The notes beneath the pieces were generated by a model. It worked only from the letters and a program-made list of their open reading frames with translations. It searched no databases and was not told the origin of the DNA. Positions 1-8,203 of a stretch of DNA of 64,000 bases are shown here, piece after piece. Where the stretch lies: positions 868,001 through 932,000 of the forward strand of contig NZ_CP012529.1 in the NCBI RefSeq assembly GCF_001593285.1, in the 5' to 3' direction. Each line of letters begins with the position of its first letter. The stretch's first letter is position 1. A program made the position numbers and the translations under genes. This stretch comes from Psychrobacter sp. P2G3. Lineage in GTDB: Bacteria > Pseudomonadota > Gammaproteobacteria > Pseudomonadales > Moraxellaceae.

Positions 1-90
1 GTACTTCCAAATATCGCTGTATTATGTATTGGTTACGCTGTCATTTATCATTTAATTTATTTATCTAGATACGCATTTCGGAAGAAATAA
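1..90 (+). CDS. C-terminal tail of an unidentified membrane protein (partial)
   Basis: Frame 1 is open from the window edge to a TAA at 88-90 and encodes 29 residues. They are strongly hydrophobic (VLPNIAVLCIGYAVIYHLIY) and followed by a basic tail ending RKK, as expected for a last transmembrane helix with a cytoplasmic end. The family cannot be decided from so little. The sugar aminotransferase downstream makes a surface-polysaccharide or glycosylation membrane protein possible, but that is inference only. Confidence 0.5.
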   Translation, partial: VLPNIAVLCIGYAVIYHLIYLSRYAFRKK

Positions 91-399
91 AAATTTGCTA
101 TAAAAAATTTTATTTCAGGTTTTTGCTATATTAAAAATTGGATAGAACTTCGTAAACAGCACTTCAACGCAAAATGGCTGACTTATCTAGTTTTTATGTG
201 GATAGACTGAGTATTGAAAATTTTTTCAATACTTTATAATTCAGTAGTCATTGTTAGAGCATTTAATATATATTTGCTCTGATTCTAGTTAGCTTAGTTA
301 ATTTAATGTTTGATATGGCTAGAAGTTTGTATTATATTCGGATTAAAGAATATATATAAATCCCACTAAATTATTTATATATCAACACTTGGAAATATC
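91..399. other. AT-rich intergenic gap with a small hairpin
   Basis: No gene was recognised in this very AT-rich stretch. A short inverted repeat (GTATTGAA/TTCAATAC, arms 211-218 and 225-232, loop rich in T) could be a weak terminator for the upstream membrane protein or a leader hairpin. Promoters for the small downstream gene probably lie in 300-390, but no clear -35/-10 pair stands out. Confidence 0.4.
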
Positions 400-735
400 A
401 TGATTCTTATACACAATGCGCTTATTAATAATATCAAACGCTCTGAAGCGGCTTATAAGGTCTATCAACAGGGCTTGACCTATCATCAGGCTTTGCATAT
501 TTTTCATGCGAATGAAAAAATTTATGAAGAACTTAATTTTTTGCTGAACAATAACAATATAGATATGGCTATGAGTAAAAAAATATTTAATTATATTTTT
601 TATCTCGAAGATTGGTTTTTACAGTTTTCGAAGCTCGAGAATGATATTGATGATATTGAAGATCGCTTTTCTTTTGTGTCATTAAAACATAGTATAGTTT
701 ATCCATCGAGCTTCTTAGATGATGTTATCCAATAG
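400..735 (+). CDS. Hypothetical protein, 111 aa
   Basis: I do not recognise this protein. It is predicted largely alpha-helical, rich in Asn, Ile, Tyr and Phe, with an acidic patch (ENDIDDIEDRF) near residue 85. No signal peptide, transmembrane helix or cysteine motif is visible. The ATG follows a weak GGA ribosome-binding signal. The gene stands alone and a strong hairpin terminator follows at 828-864, so it is probably its own transcription unit. It is more AT-rich than its neighbours, which would fit recent acquisition or weak conservation. Reality as a gene is supported by the undisturbed frame and the terminator, not by homology. Confidence 0.55.
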   Translation: MILIHNALINNIKRSEAAYKVYQQGLTYHQALHIFHANEKIYEELNFLLNNNNIDMAMSKKIFNYIFYLEDWFLQFSKLENDIDDIEDRFSFVSLKHSIVYPSSFLDDVIQ

Positions 736-827
736 GGTATATTATTAATTGGTCGTTATTGTTGTTTCGATATTAACAATATTCTTGAAGGATTTTCAAT
801 CATTACTATTTTTCGCATACTGCATAT

Positions 828-864
828 AAAACAATGATGACTCGAACTTAGTCATCATTGTTTT
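828..864 (+). terminator. Rho-independent terminator after the small unknown gene
   Basis: Perfect 15-bp arms (AAAACAATGATGACT and its complement) flank a 7-nt loop, and the right arm ends in a T-run. It lies between the 111-aa gene and the aminotransferase, so the two are probably transcribed separately. Confidence 0.75.
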
Positions 865-939
865 GTAATAAATAACAAAGATAGAATAAAACCAAAAATT
901 ATTAATAATTAATTTTCAATACTACAATGAGGAAGTCAC

Positions 940-2151
940 ATGCTAAATTCACCTTTTTCACCTTGGCCAAGTTTTACCCAAGAAGAGGCTGATGCTGTCA
1001 GTAAAGTGCTACTGTCTAATAAAGTAAACTACTGGACAGGCCAAGAGTGTCGTCAATTTGAGCAAGAATTCGCTGATTGGTCAGATAGTAAGTATGCTAT
1101 AGCCTTGGGCAATGGTACTTTAGCATTGGATGTGGCTTTACAAGCGCTAGAAATCGGCGTAGGTGATGAAGTTATTGTTACTCCGCGTACTTTTATCGCT
1201 AGTATCTCTAGTGTGGTCAATGCGGGCGCTACGCCTATATTTGCTGATGTTGATGAGTCTACTGGTAACATTACTCCAGAAACGATCGCTGCGGTTATAA
1301 CAGACAAAACCAAAGGCATCGTGTGCGTGCATCTAGCAGGCTGGCCATGCGACATGGATGGCATGATGGCGCTTGCAGATAAGCATAATCTATACGTCAT
1401 TGAAGACTGTGCACAAGCGCATGGCGCTCACTATAAAGGCCGTAGTGTTGGTAGTATTGGTCACATTGGCGCATGGAGCTTTTGCCAAGATAAGATTATG
1501 ACTACTGGTGGCGAAGGCGGGATGGTCACTACTAATGACGAAAATCTATGGCGTAAGATGTGGGCATATAAAGATCATGGCAAAAGCTACGCTGCTGTAT
1601 ATGAAAAAGAGCACCCACCTGGCTATCGTTGGTTACATGAGAGCTTCGGTACTAACTGGCGGATGACTGAGATGCAAGCGGTCATAGGACGTATTCAGCT
1701 TGAAAGGATGTCTGACTGGACGGCTAAGCGTACTGCTAATGCGCAAGCAATCTTACAAGCGTGTACCCAATGGGAAGATAAAGGTTATTTGAATGCGCCA
1801 AAGTTAGAAGAAACCCCAGAGTTTGCAGATTCTAAGCATGCATACTACAAGTTATATGTTTATGTGAATGCTGATAATCTGCCTGATGGCTGGTCGCGTG
1901 ACCGTATCATTGAAGAAATCAGTCAGCTAGAAGTGCCTTGTTTTTCTGGATCGGCATCTGAGGTTTATTTAGAAAAAGCATTCGATGGCACAGGATTGCG
2001 CCCTGAAACTAGGTTGCCTGTTGCAAAGGAACTTGGAGAGACTAGCTTAATGTTCTTAGTACACCCAACACTTACCGAAGCCGAAATCGAAAAAACGGTT
2101 CAGGCAATAAATACGGTATTTGCTAAAATAGACAGCTCAATTCAAGCATAA
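940..2151 (+). CDS. DegT/DnrJ/EryC1-family sugar aminotransferase
   Basis: This is a 403-residue PLP-dependent aminotransferase of the DegT/DnrJ/EryC1/StrS family. These enzymes transfer an amino group to a keto group on a nucleotide sugar for LPS, capsule or protein glycosylation. Visible family marks are the GNGTLAL turn near residue 57, the EDCAQAHGA segment near 155-163, and the PLP lysine in SFCQDKIMTTGGEGG at about residue 185, with the typical Gly-rich loop after it. Length is normal to slightly long. The start has a good GAGGA ribosome-binding site. The gene is the last one before the convergent scpB and may close a surface-sugar locus to the left. The exact sugar substrate cannot be told. 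Confidence 0.88.
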   Translation: MLNSPFSPWPSFTQEEADAVSKVLLSNKVNYWTGQECRQFEQEFADWSDSKYAIALGNGTLALDVALQALEIGVGDEVIVTPRTFIASISSVVNAGATPIFADVDESTGNITPETIAAVITDKTKGIVCVHLAGWPCDMDGMMALADKHNLYVIEDCAQAHGAHYKGRSVGSIGHIGAWSFCQDKIMTTGGEGGMVTTNDENLWRKMWAYKDHGKSYAAVYEKEHPPGYRWLHESFGTNWRMTEMQAVIGRIQLERMSDWTAKRTANAQAILQACTQWEDKGYLNAPKLEETPEFADSKHAYYKLYVYVNADNLPDGWSRDRIIEEISQLEVPCFSGSASEVYLEKAFDGTGLRPETRLPVAKELGETSLMFLVHPTLTEAEIEKTVQAINTVFAKIDSSIQA

Positions 2152-2176
2152 TATTTGCCATTGTATTAATTAGAAC

Positions 2177-2791
2177 TTAAGATTCGCCACCAATAGCTGA
2201 TATATCCGGCATTGGTGGCAACTCGTCTAAATTAGTCAGTCCAAATGCATCTAAGAATTGCGCTGTAGTATGTAACAATGCTGGACGACCCAACGTTTCT
2301 TTATAGCCATCTTCCTTTATCCAGCCTTTATCAAATAGCTGACGCAATATATTGCTAGATAGGGTCACACCGCGTACATATTCGATGTCGCTGCGTGTCA
2401 CTGGTTGTTTGTAAGCAATGACGCTCAGAGTCTCAAGCAATGCTTGGCTCAGGCGTTCTTGACGTTGCGGAAAAACGCGTTGTATCAACGCACTATAACT
2501 ATCTGCTATTTGTAGGCGATAACCGCTGGCAGTCTCATGCAATCTCATAACACCAGCGTCTAAGCGTAGCTGTAATAACTCTAAAGCCTGCTTTAACTCT
2601 TTATTAGATAAAGATAAATGCTTCTTGATAGCGTTCGCAGTGAGTGGTGCTTCTGAGGCATGCAACAGTACTTCAATATGTTTGCTCAAATCTTCAAGAT
2701 AATGATGCTGCTCTTCAAGCGAAGATGATGATGTTGCTGATACCTGGTTTTGCTGCTTAACACCCTGATTCATATCGTCAGTATCTACCAT
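2177..2791 (-). CDS. scpB: Segregation and condensation protein B
   Basis: ScpB forms a dimer that binds the kleisin ScpA and, with SMC, condenses and segregates chromosomes. The protein shows the two winged-helix domains of the family. The second contains the hallmark stretch LSVIAYKQPVTRSDIEYVRGV followed by the GRPALLHTT signature. I chose the ATG at 2791 (MVDTDDMN); a longer frame reaches 2860 but its extra residues are a hydrophobic, non-conserved run overlapping the scpA stop. The chosen start leaves about 56 nt after scpA, and the two genes are surely co-transcribed. The C-terminus is a short acidic tail. Confidence 0.9.
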   Translation of the reverse strand: MVDTDDMNQGVKQQNQVSATSSSSLEEQHHYLEDLSKHIEVLLHASEAPLTANAIKKHLSLSNKELKQALELLQLRLDAGVMRLHETASGYRLQIADSYSALIQRVFPQRQERLSQALLETLSVIAYKQPVTRSDIEYVRGVTLSSNILRQLFDKGWIKEDGYKETLGRPALLHTTAQFLDAFGLTNLDELPPMPDISAIGGES

Positions 2792-2847
2792 TAAAAATCT
2801 GCTCTTTTTGAAATTATAGTTCGTACAAATAAATAAGTAAAAAACGA

Positions 2848-3792
2848 TTAAGCCAGCCACTGTAACGTTAACTGCCCGATTTGATTGTCTGTTGCAGAAT
2901 GATTAACAACAGCCGTACTTGCTACGGTAGTATCTATGTCTGAATCTGCATTTACTACACCAACTAACTGACGCTTCATCAACTCTAACACCGCAACAAA
3001 GCTGACTACCACACCTATCTTACCCTGTGCTTTATCTAATAGCTCATAAAAGGAGCGCATGCCATCAGTGCTTAATTGCCTACTAATACTGGCAATACGG
3101 TCAGCAAGTGGTACCGCATCGATCTTGATGGTATGCATTTGATAGTCTGGCTGTAGCTGCATTTTAAACAAGCTATCGATTAATAAGGTAGGTGAGTAGT
3201 TCGGTAATTCAGCATTCATAATGTCTTGGCTAGGCATACTCACCATCGCTAAAAACACATCGCGTTCAAGACGGACTAGATTGTCCAAGCGCTGGCTGGC
3301 TGCTTTTATTTGCGCATACTCTTCCAAACGCTCAATCAGCTCTGCTTTTGGATCACGCTCATCGCTAGGTGTTTCAGACGAAGGTAGCAGCAGCTCCGTT
3401 TTGATCGCAATCAATGTCGAGGCCATCAGTAGATAGTCACCCGCTAACTCAAAATGCTCTGTATCCAACTCACTAATATAAGCCAAGTACTGCTCTGTGA
3501 TAGGCAATATCGGCATTTGCGTCAAGTCGACGTTGTTTTTTTTGACCAAATATAATAAAAAATCTAATGGCCCAGCAAACTGTTCTAGCCAAATAGCAAA
3601 CGCTTGCGGTGGCACATAGAGATCTTCAGGCAGCTGCTGCACTGGTGTCTGATAAATGCGCAGAGACATGTCGTGGATAACTGAGCCATCATGTTCGTTG
3701 TCATCAGATAGTGACTCAGAGGCTCGATTCACGGCTGCAGACAAGACAGCTTTTGGCAAAGCCGATTGTTTGTTTTCTAGCTCAGTCTGCAC
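2848..3792 (-). CDS. scpA: Segregation and condensation protein A (kleisin)
   Basis: ScpA is the kleisin subunit that bridges SMC heads. The family signature FAGPLDFLLYLVKKNNVDLTQMPILPITEQYLAYI lies at about residues 73-108, followed by the helical ELAGDYLLMASTLIAIKTELLLP region and a C-terminal winged-helix-like segment. At 314 aa it is longer than typical because of about 40 polar residues before the conserved part. The GTG start at 3792 is preceded by a GGCGGA box; an ATG at 3669 (MSLRIYQ) would remove the extension and cannot be excluded. It is transcribed just ahead of scpB and behind trpS. Confidence 0.9.
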   Translation of the reverse strand: MQTELENKQSALPKAVLSAAVNRASESLSDDNEHDGSVIHDMSLRIYQTPVQQLPEDLYVPPQAFAIWLEQFAGPLDFLLYLVKKNNVDLTQMPILPITEQYLAYISELDTEHFELAGDYLLMASTLIAIKTELLLPSSETPSDERDPKAELIERLEEYAQIKAASQRLDNLVRLERDVFLAMVSMPSQDIMNAELPNYSPTLLIDSLFKMQLQPDYQMHTIKIDAVPLADRIASISRQLSTDGMRSFYELLDKAQGKIGVVVSFVAVLELMKRQLVGVVNADSDIDTTVASTAVVNHSATDNQIGQLTLQWLA

Positions 3793-3888
3793 GTTTAATA
3801 TCCGCCCTGATTACGACAAGTTATGATAATCAAATGGTTGTTTGAGCCATATGACTATTCATACAAAATAATTGTTTATATTAAGCCA

Positions 3889-4968
3889 CTATTTAAGTTT
3901 GGCAAGCGGACGGATACCAATGGCACGGCGAGTTTTGTCTAGTTGTTTACGGCTATGGCGACGAGCTTTGTCTGCGCCCATTTGTAAGATTTCTTCCAAC
4001 TCTTTTGGATTGGCCATTAGTTCTTCATAACGAGCACGGAATGGCGCAATCTCGTTATTAATTTTGTCAAACAACACTTGCTTAGCATCACCCCAGCCGA
4101 TACCTGCGGCATACTGCGCACGCATATCAGCAATCTCTTCAGAAGTAGCAAAGGCTTTGTAAATCTCAAAGATAGCAGAGTCATCAGGATCTTTTGGCTC
4201 GGAAGGAAGCTGTGAGTTGGTCACAATTTTCATAATAGCTTTATGCATCTGCTTTTCAGGACTAACTTGCGGATTAGGTTCACCAAATAGAGGAATAGTA
4301 TTGCTATAGCTCTTACTCATTTTGCGACCATCAAGCCCTGTTAGTAGCGGGATATCTTCATCAACGACCGCTGAGGGTAGCGTAAAGAGGGTTTTATAAC
4401 GATGGTTAAAAGTACCGGCGATATCACGCGCCATCTCAATATGCTGTACTTGGTCGCGACCTACTGGCACATGGGTAGCATTAAACATCAAGATATCTGC
4501 TGCCATCAATACTGGATAACCAAACAGGCCCATCGTAACCCCTTGATCTGGATCGACGTCTGCCTTTTCTGTATTGATATCGACTGCAGCCTTATAAGCA
4601 TGCGCCCGGTTCATTAACCCTTTGGCACATGAGCAATTTAAAATCCAAGCTAACTCAGAAATCTCAGGTACATCTGACTGACGATAGAAAGTTACGCGCT
4701 CAGGATCAAGGCCACATGCAATCCAAGTCGCAGCAATTGCTTTGGTTGACTCATGAATGATAGCAGGGTCATAACAGCCGATAATGCCATGATAATCTGC
4801 CAAAAAGAAAAATGCTTCATGATCACTATTTTGAATGGATTCAATCGCTGGACGAATCGCACCAACGTAATTACCCAAGTGTGGAATGCCCGTTGGTTTA
4901 ATGCCCGTTAGAATACGTTTGGTTTCTTTTTTAGGTATATCTATAGGTGCGTCAGTTTGATTGCTCAT
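3889..4968 (-). CDS. trpS: Tryptophanyl-tRNA synthetase
   Basis: Class I aminoacyl-tRNA synthetase that charges tRNA-Trp. The HIGH-type motif is PTGIPHLGN at residues 25-33, and KMSKS is present intact at 216-220. The [17 protein letters not shown] region before it is the usual tryptophan-binding segment. At 359 aa it is a standard-length bacterial TrpS. It lies upstream of scpA in the same direction with a gap of about 95 bp, so transcription through trpS-scpA-scpB is likely. Confidence 0.96.
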   Translation of the reverse strand: MSNQTDAPIDIPKKETKRILTGIKPTGIPHLGNYVGAIRPAIESIQNSDHEAFFFLADYHGIIGCYDPAIIHESTKAIAATWIACGLDPERVTFYRQSDVPEISELAWILNCSCAKGLMNRAHAYKAAVDINTEKADVDPDQGVTMGLFGYPVLMAADILMFNATHVPVGRDQVQHIEMARDIAGTFNHRYKTLFTLPSAVVDEDIPLLTGLDGRKMSKSYSNTIPLFGEPNPQVSPEKQMHKAIMKIVTNSQLPSEPKDPDDSAIFEIYKAFATSEEIADMRAQYAAGIGWGDAKQVLFDKINNEIAPFRARYEELMANPKELEEILQMGADKARRHSRKQLDKTRRAIGIRPLAKLK

Positions 4969-5103
4969 GAAAAATCCGTTGTTGGTTTAATTTTTGGTTT
5001 ATTCGATTATCGTTAATGTGATATCAATCACTTGAGTAAACGACTCGATTTAATGGGGCAAAGTATAGCAAATTTTCCCAGTTATTTTCTTAGGAATAAA
5101 AGC

Positions 5104-6195
5104 CTACTTATAGATATCGGTACGACCTTCAGGGCTATTTTTAAAGCGACGGTGAAACCACATCCACTGAGTTGGATCAATACGAACCAATCCTTCTAGC
5201 ACTTCATTGACGCGTGTAGCATCAGCGACCTCATCATTACTTGGATAGTTATCCAGTTCTGGTGTAATCGTTAGATGATAATGTGGCCTTTTACCGCTTG
5301 GTAGATTATCTGGCGTTTGCCGATAGGTATGCAGTGCCATGAGCGCTGGTGGATGCTGCTTGTCGCCTAACTTGGCCATACGCCGCGAAGCCGTGATAGT
5401 GGCTGCTGGCACGCCAAAAAATGGTGCCATCACGCCTTGCTTAAGACCGTAGTCTTGATCGGGAGAGTACCAAATCACATGTCCAGCTTTGATAGAGCTG
5501 ACTAAACTGCGCATATCACGACTGGAGATTTGCTTGCCAAAAATATTGGTACGACCATTATAAATAAACCAATCGAGTAGAGGATTGTTTTGTGTACGAT
5601 ACATACAGTCTAAGGGAAAAAATTGGGCACAAAACAAGCCACCTAAGTCGAGCATCGTATAATGTGCGCCTAATAAAATAACAGGACGATTTTCATTTTG
5701 AGCATTAACTAAATGCTGTAAGCCCGAAATAGAGACAGTGCGGGTAAAGACATTAGGGCGAAACCAAGCGCACAAAGTCTCAAACACACCAATACCTTGA
5801 TTGACGAAGACTTGCTTGGCCATCAGTTCACGCTCGGCTTCTGGCTTCTCTGGAAAAGCCAGCTTTAGATTAATCAGCGTATCACGTCGCCGCGAGCCTG
5901 CAATTTTATAAATCAAAATACCGAGCTTACGACCCAACCAAAACTGCCAACGTAGCGGTAGATATATCATCGGTAAAAAAATAACCAATAATAACCAAAT
6001 CCCCCAGTATTTAGGCAATAAAAATTGCCACTGAAACGGCTTTTTTTCTGCTTGCGCAGTACGTTTATGAGTTTGCGTAATTGTTGGCGTACCAATAGGT
6101 ATTGCTGGCGATTTAGCAGACTGCTGCATGCTCTGCGGCGGCGTGCTACTCTTTAAGGATGGTTTACTCGGATCGTATTGTTCGGGCGCTTTCAT
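5104..6195 (-). CDS. lpxL: LpxL/HtrB-type lipid A acyltransferase
   Basis: Member of the lysophospholipid acyltransferase family that adds a secondary acyl chain to Kdo2-lipid IVA at the inner membrane. A membrane anchor (YWGIWLLLVIFLPMIYLPL) lies at about residues 63-81, and the catalytic HX4D motif is seen in GAHYTMLD near residue 180. The DYGLKQGVMAPFFGVPAAT stretch is a typical family segment. I chose the ATG at 6195 because AAAAGGA precedes it; an upstream TTG at 6213 has no comparable site. The 55-60 residue polar Pro/Ser/Gln-rich cytoplasmic leader is longer than in E. coli LpxL. LpxM-type specificity cannot be ruled out from sequence alone. Confidence 0.85.
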   Translation of the reverse strand: MKAPEQYDPSKPSLKSSTPPQSMQQSAKSPAIPIGTPTITQTHKRTAQAEKKPFQWQFLLPKYWGIWLLLVIFLPMIYLPLRWQFWLGRKLGILIYKIAGSRRRDTLINLKLAFPEKPEAERELMAKQVFVNQGIGVFETLCAWFRPNVFTRTVSISGLQHLVNAQNENRPVILLGAHYTMLDLGGLFCAQFFPLDCMYRTQNNPLLDWFIYNGRTNIFGKQISSRDMRSLVSSIKAGHVIWYSPDQDYGLKQGVMAPFFGVPAATITASRRMAKLGDKQHPPALMALHTYRQTPDNLPSGKRPHYHLTITPELDNYPSNDEVADATRVNEVLEGLVRIDPTQWMWFHRRFKNSPEGRTDIYK

Positions 6196-6349
6196 AGTGT
6201 CCTTTTGCAGCAAAGGTTTATAGCATCGGGGCTAATGATGAAAAGTTATTATTATGATGGGGTAGCGGTAGCCTGTTTGCAAGTTAGTTTTATCAAAGCG
6301 CATTTATAGAAAGGTAAATATTTAACAGCTTTTTCCAATACGCATAAAA

Positions 6350-6382
6350 AAACCTTATAAGCTGTGACCAGCTTATAAGGTT
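6350..6382 (-). terminator. Terminator of the rplM-rpsI operon
   Basis: 13-bp arms AAACCTTATAAGC/GCTTATAAGGTTT with an 8-nt loop; on the minus strand the stem is followed by a T-run (the A-run at 6345-6351). It ends minus-strand transcription from rpsI. Confidence 0.8.
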
Positions 6383-6467
6383 TTGCAAATCTATTCTTTT
6401 ACTTGCTGCTGTTACTGTAACTCTGAGATAAAGACAATAACAGCAAGAAAATAAGAGATAGCTTTGA

Positions 6468-6854
6468 TTAACGTTTTGAGAATTGTGGACGTTTACGTGC
6501 TTTACGTAGGCCCAATTTCTTACGTTCAACTTGACGTGAATCACGAGTAACAAAGCCAGCTGCTTTTAGCGCAGGCTTGTTAGTATCGTCAAGCTCGATT
6601 AGTGCACGAGTGATACCGTGGCGAATAGCGCCCGCTTGACCACTAATACCACCACCTTTAACAGTAATAAAAAAATCATATGCGTTAGAAGAATCAAGTA
6701 GCTCTAATGGCTGACGAACAACCATACGTGAAGTTTCACGGCTAAAATATTCATCAAGTGGCTTGCCGTTAACGACAATGCTACCAGTACCTTTCGCTAA
6801 AAAGACACGAGCAGTAGACGTCTTGCGGCGACCAGTTCCGTAATTGCGTTCCAT
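6468..6854 (-). CDS. rpsI: 30S ribosomal protein S9
   Basis: Small-subunit protein whose C-terminal tail reaches the P-site tRNA. The N-terminal [15 protein letters not shown], the central [19 protein letters not shown] and the C-terminal [14 protein letters not shown] tail are all characteristic. The length of 128 aa is standard. It follows rplM by 10 bp, the conserved rplM-rpsI operon, and is followed by a strong terminator. Confidence 0.98.
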   Translation of the reverse strand: MERNYGTGRRKTSTARVFLAKGTGSIVVNGKPLDEYFSRETSRMVVRQPLELLDSSNAYDFFITVKGGGISGQAGAIRHGITRALIELDDTNKPALKAAGFVTRDSRQVERKKLGLRKARKRPQFSKR

Positions 6855-6864
6855 AAGTGACTCC

Positions 6865-7293
6865 TTAGATGTCTAGTTCTTTAGGTTGCTGTGCAGTATG
6901 TGGATGTTCAGTACCTGCATATAGCTTTAGCTTCTTAATCATCGCATAGCCAAGAGGACCTTTTGGAAGCATACCCTTAACTGCTTTGTGTAGAACATCT
7001 TCAGGCTTATGTGCAATCAGCTTTGTGAAGTTGGTTTCTTTAATACCGCCTGGGTAGCCACTGTGACGATAATACTTTTTATCTTGTGCTTTTTTACCCG
7101 TTACCGCGATTTTTTCTGCGTTGATGACAACAATAAAGTCACCAGTATCTACGTGCGGAGTATAAGAAGTCTTATGCTTGCCACGTAAGCGAGTAGCAAT
7201 TTGAGTGGCTAAGCGACCAAGGGTTTTGCCGTCAGCATCTACGACATACCAGTCATGGGTCACTTCAGCTGGTTTTGCACTAAGTGTTTTCAT
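6865..7293 (-). CDS. rplM: 50S ribosomal protein L13
   Basis: Large-subunit assembly protein of standard length (142 aa). It begins [30 protein letters not shown] and carries the conserved [10 protein letters not shown] and [11 protein letters not shown] motifs. It is the first gene of the rplM-rpsI operon. In E. coli L13 represses its own operon through the leader; the roughly 60 nt upstream here contain only a weak short stem (GAGAG/CTCTC, about 7320-7347), so a comparable leader control is possible but not shown. Confidence 0.98.
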   Translation of the reverse strand: MKTLSAKPAEVTHDWYVVDADGKTLGRLATQIATRLRGKHKTSYTPHVDTGDFIVVINAEKIAVTGKKAQDKKYYRHSGYPGGIKETNFTKLIAHKPEDVLHKAVKGMLPKGPLGYAMIKKLKLYAGTEHPHTAQQPKELDI

Positions 7294-7504
7294 GATAAAA
7301 CCTTAAAATTAGAATTCGTTGAGAGTTTAGCTGGGAACGGGGCTCTCAAAAAACAGACTGCACATTATAAGCAGTAGCGCCTACGCTTGCAAGCTGCATT
7401 GGGGTTTATTTTCGCCTTATATACATTAAACTGCAGCGTTGGCCAGTTTTTTAGCGGTTTTAAACATTTGTAAAATTTGTTAATCGTTTTTATTAACCAG
7501 ACAA

Positions 7505-8191
7505 TTATGACGATGATAGACGATAAAGTCCAGCGACAACTTGTCCGACTTTGGTCTGCTTGAGACATTCAAACCTTTTTAAGCCTTGCATTGCAGGTAA
7601 TAAGCTAAGAGACTCGATCAATTCAGCTAATTGTTTATTTAAATCTTTATCAGCTTCTAAATAAATCAGCGTTTCTGTCGTAATTAATAACTGTTCAATT
7701 AAGGCAGTTAAAATGGGTTGCCATAAATCCTTTGCATAGGGTGGGTCAATAAAAACGATATCGAACGGATGCTTGAAATTACTATTCTGAGATAAGACCT
7801 GCTCAGCGTTACCGTGAAAAACTTGATAGCTATCAGTATCGATGTTCAACTGCTGCGCGCTTTGCAGTAGCATTTGGTATTGGGCTTGATTGGTTTCAAT
7901 GAAGGTGCAATGCGCCGCGCCGCGAGATAACGCCTCAAAGCCCAACACCCCGCTACCTGCACAGCTATCTAGTACACGTGCGCCATGCATGTCGGCAAGT
8001 AGCCAGTTAAACAGCGTCTCCCGCAAGCGATCTGGGGTCGGTCGCAAGCCATCAGCATCGATAAAATTTATGCTACGACGTTTAAACTGCCCGCCGATAA
8101 TACGCACATTACCAGCAGAAACTGGTTTTTTATGAGTCGCATTACGCTTAGTGCTACGCGATGCTGATGCTTTTGTCGTTGTTTTTTTCAT
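7505..8191 (-). CDS. rsmD: 16S rRNA (guanine966-N2)-methyltransferase RsmD
   Basis: SAM-dependent methyltransferase acting on G966 of 16S rRNA. The VRIIGGQFKRRSI start of the fold, LRPTPDRLRETLFNWL, the SAM-binding VLDSCAGSGVLGFEALSRGA and the catalytic DPPY (in FDIVFIDPPYAKD) are in order. The first 27 residues are a Lys/Thr/Ser-rich basic extension not part of the fold. It begins 12 bp after mrdA in the same direction, so the two probably share a transcript. Confidence 0.93.
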   Translation of the reverse strand: MKKTTTKASASRSTKRNATHKKPVSAGNVRIIGGQFKRRSINFIDADGLRPTPDRLRETLFNWLLADMHGARVLDSCAGSGVLGFEALSRGAAHCTFIETNQAQYQMLLQSAQQLNIDTDSYQVFHGNAEQVLSQNSNFKHPFDIVFIDPPYAKDLWQPILTALIEQLLITTETLIYLEADKDLNKQLAELIESLSLLPAMQGLKRFECLKQTKVGQVVAGLYRLSSS

Positions 8192-8203
8192 AATTGTTAT
8201 TCT

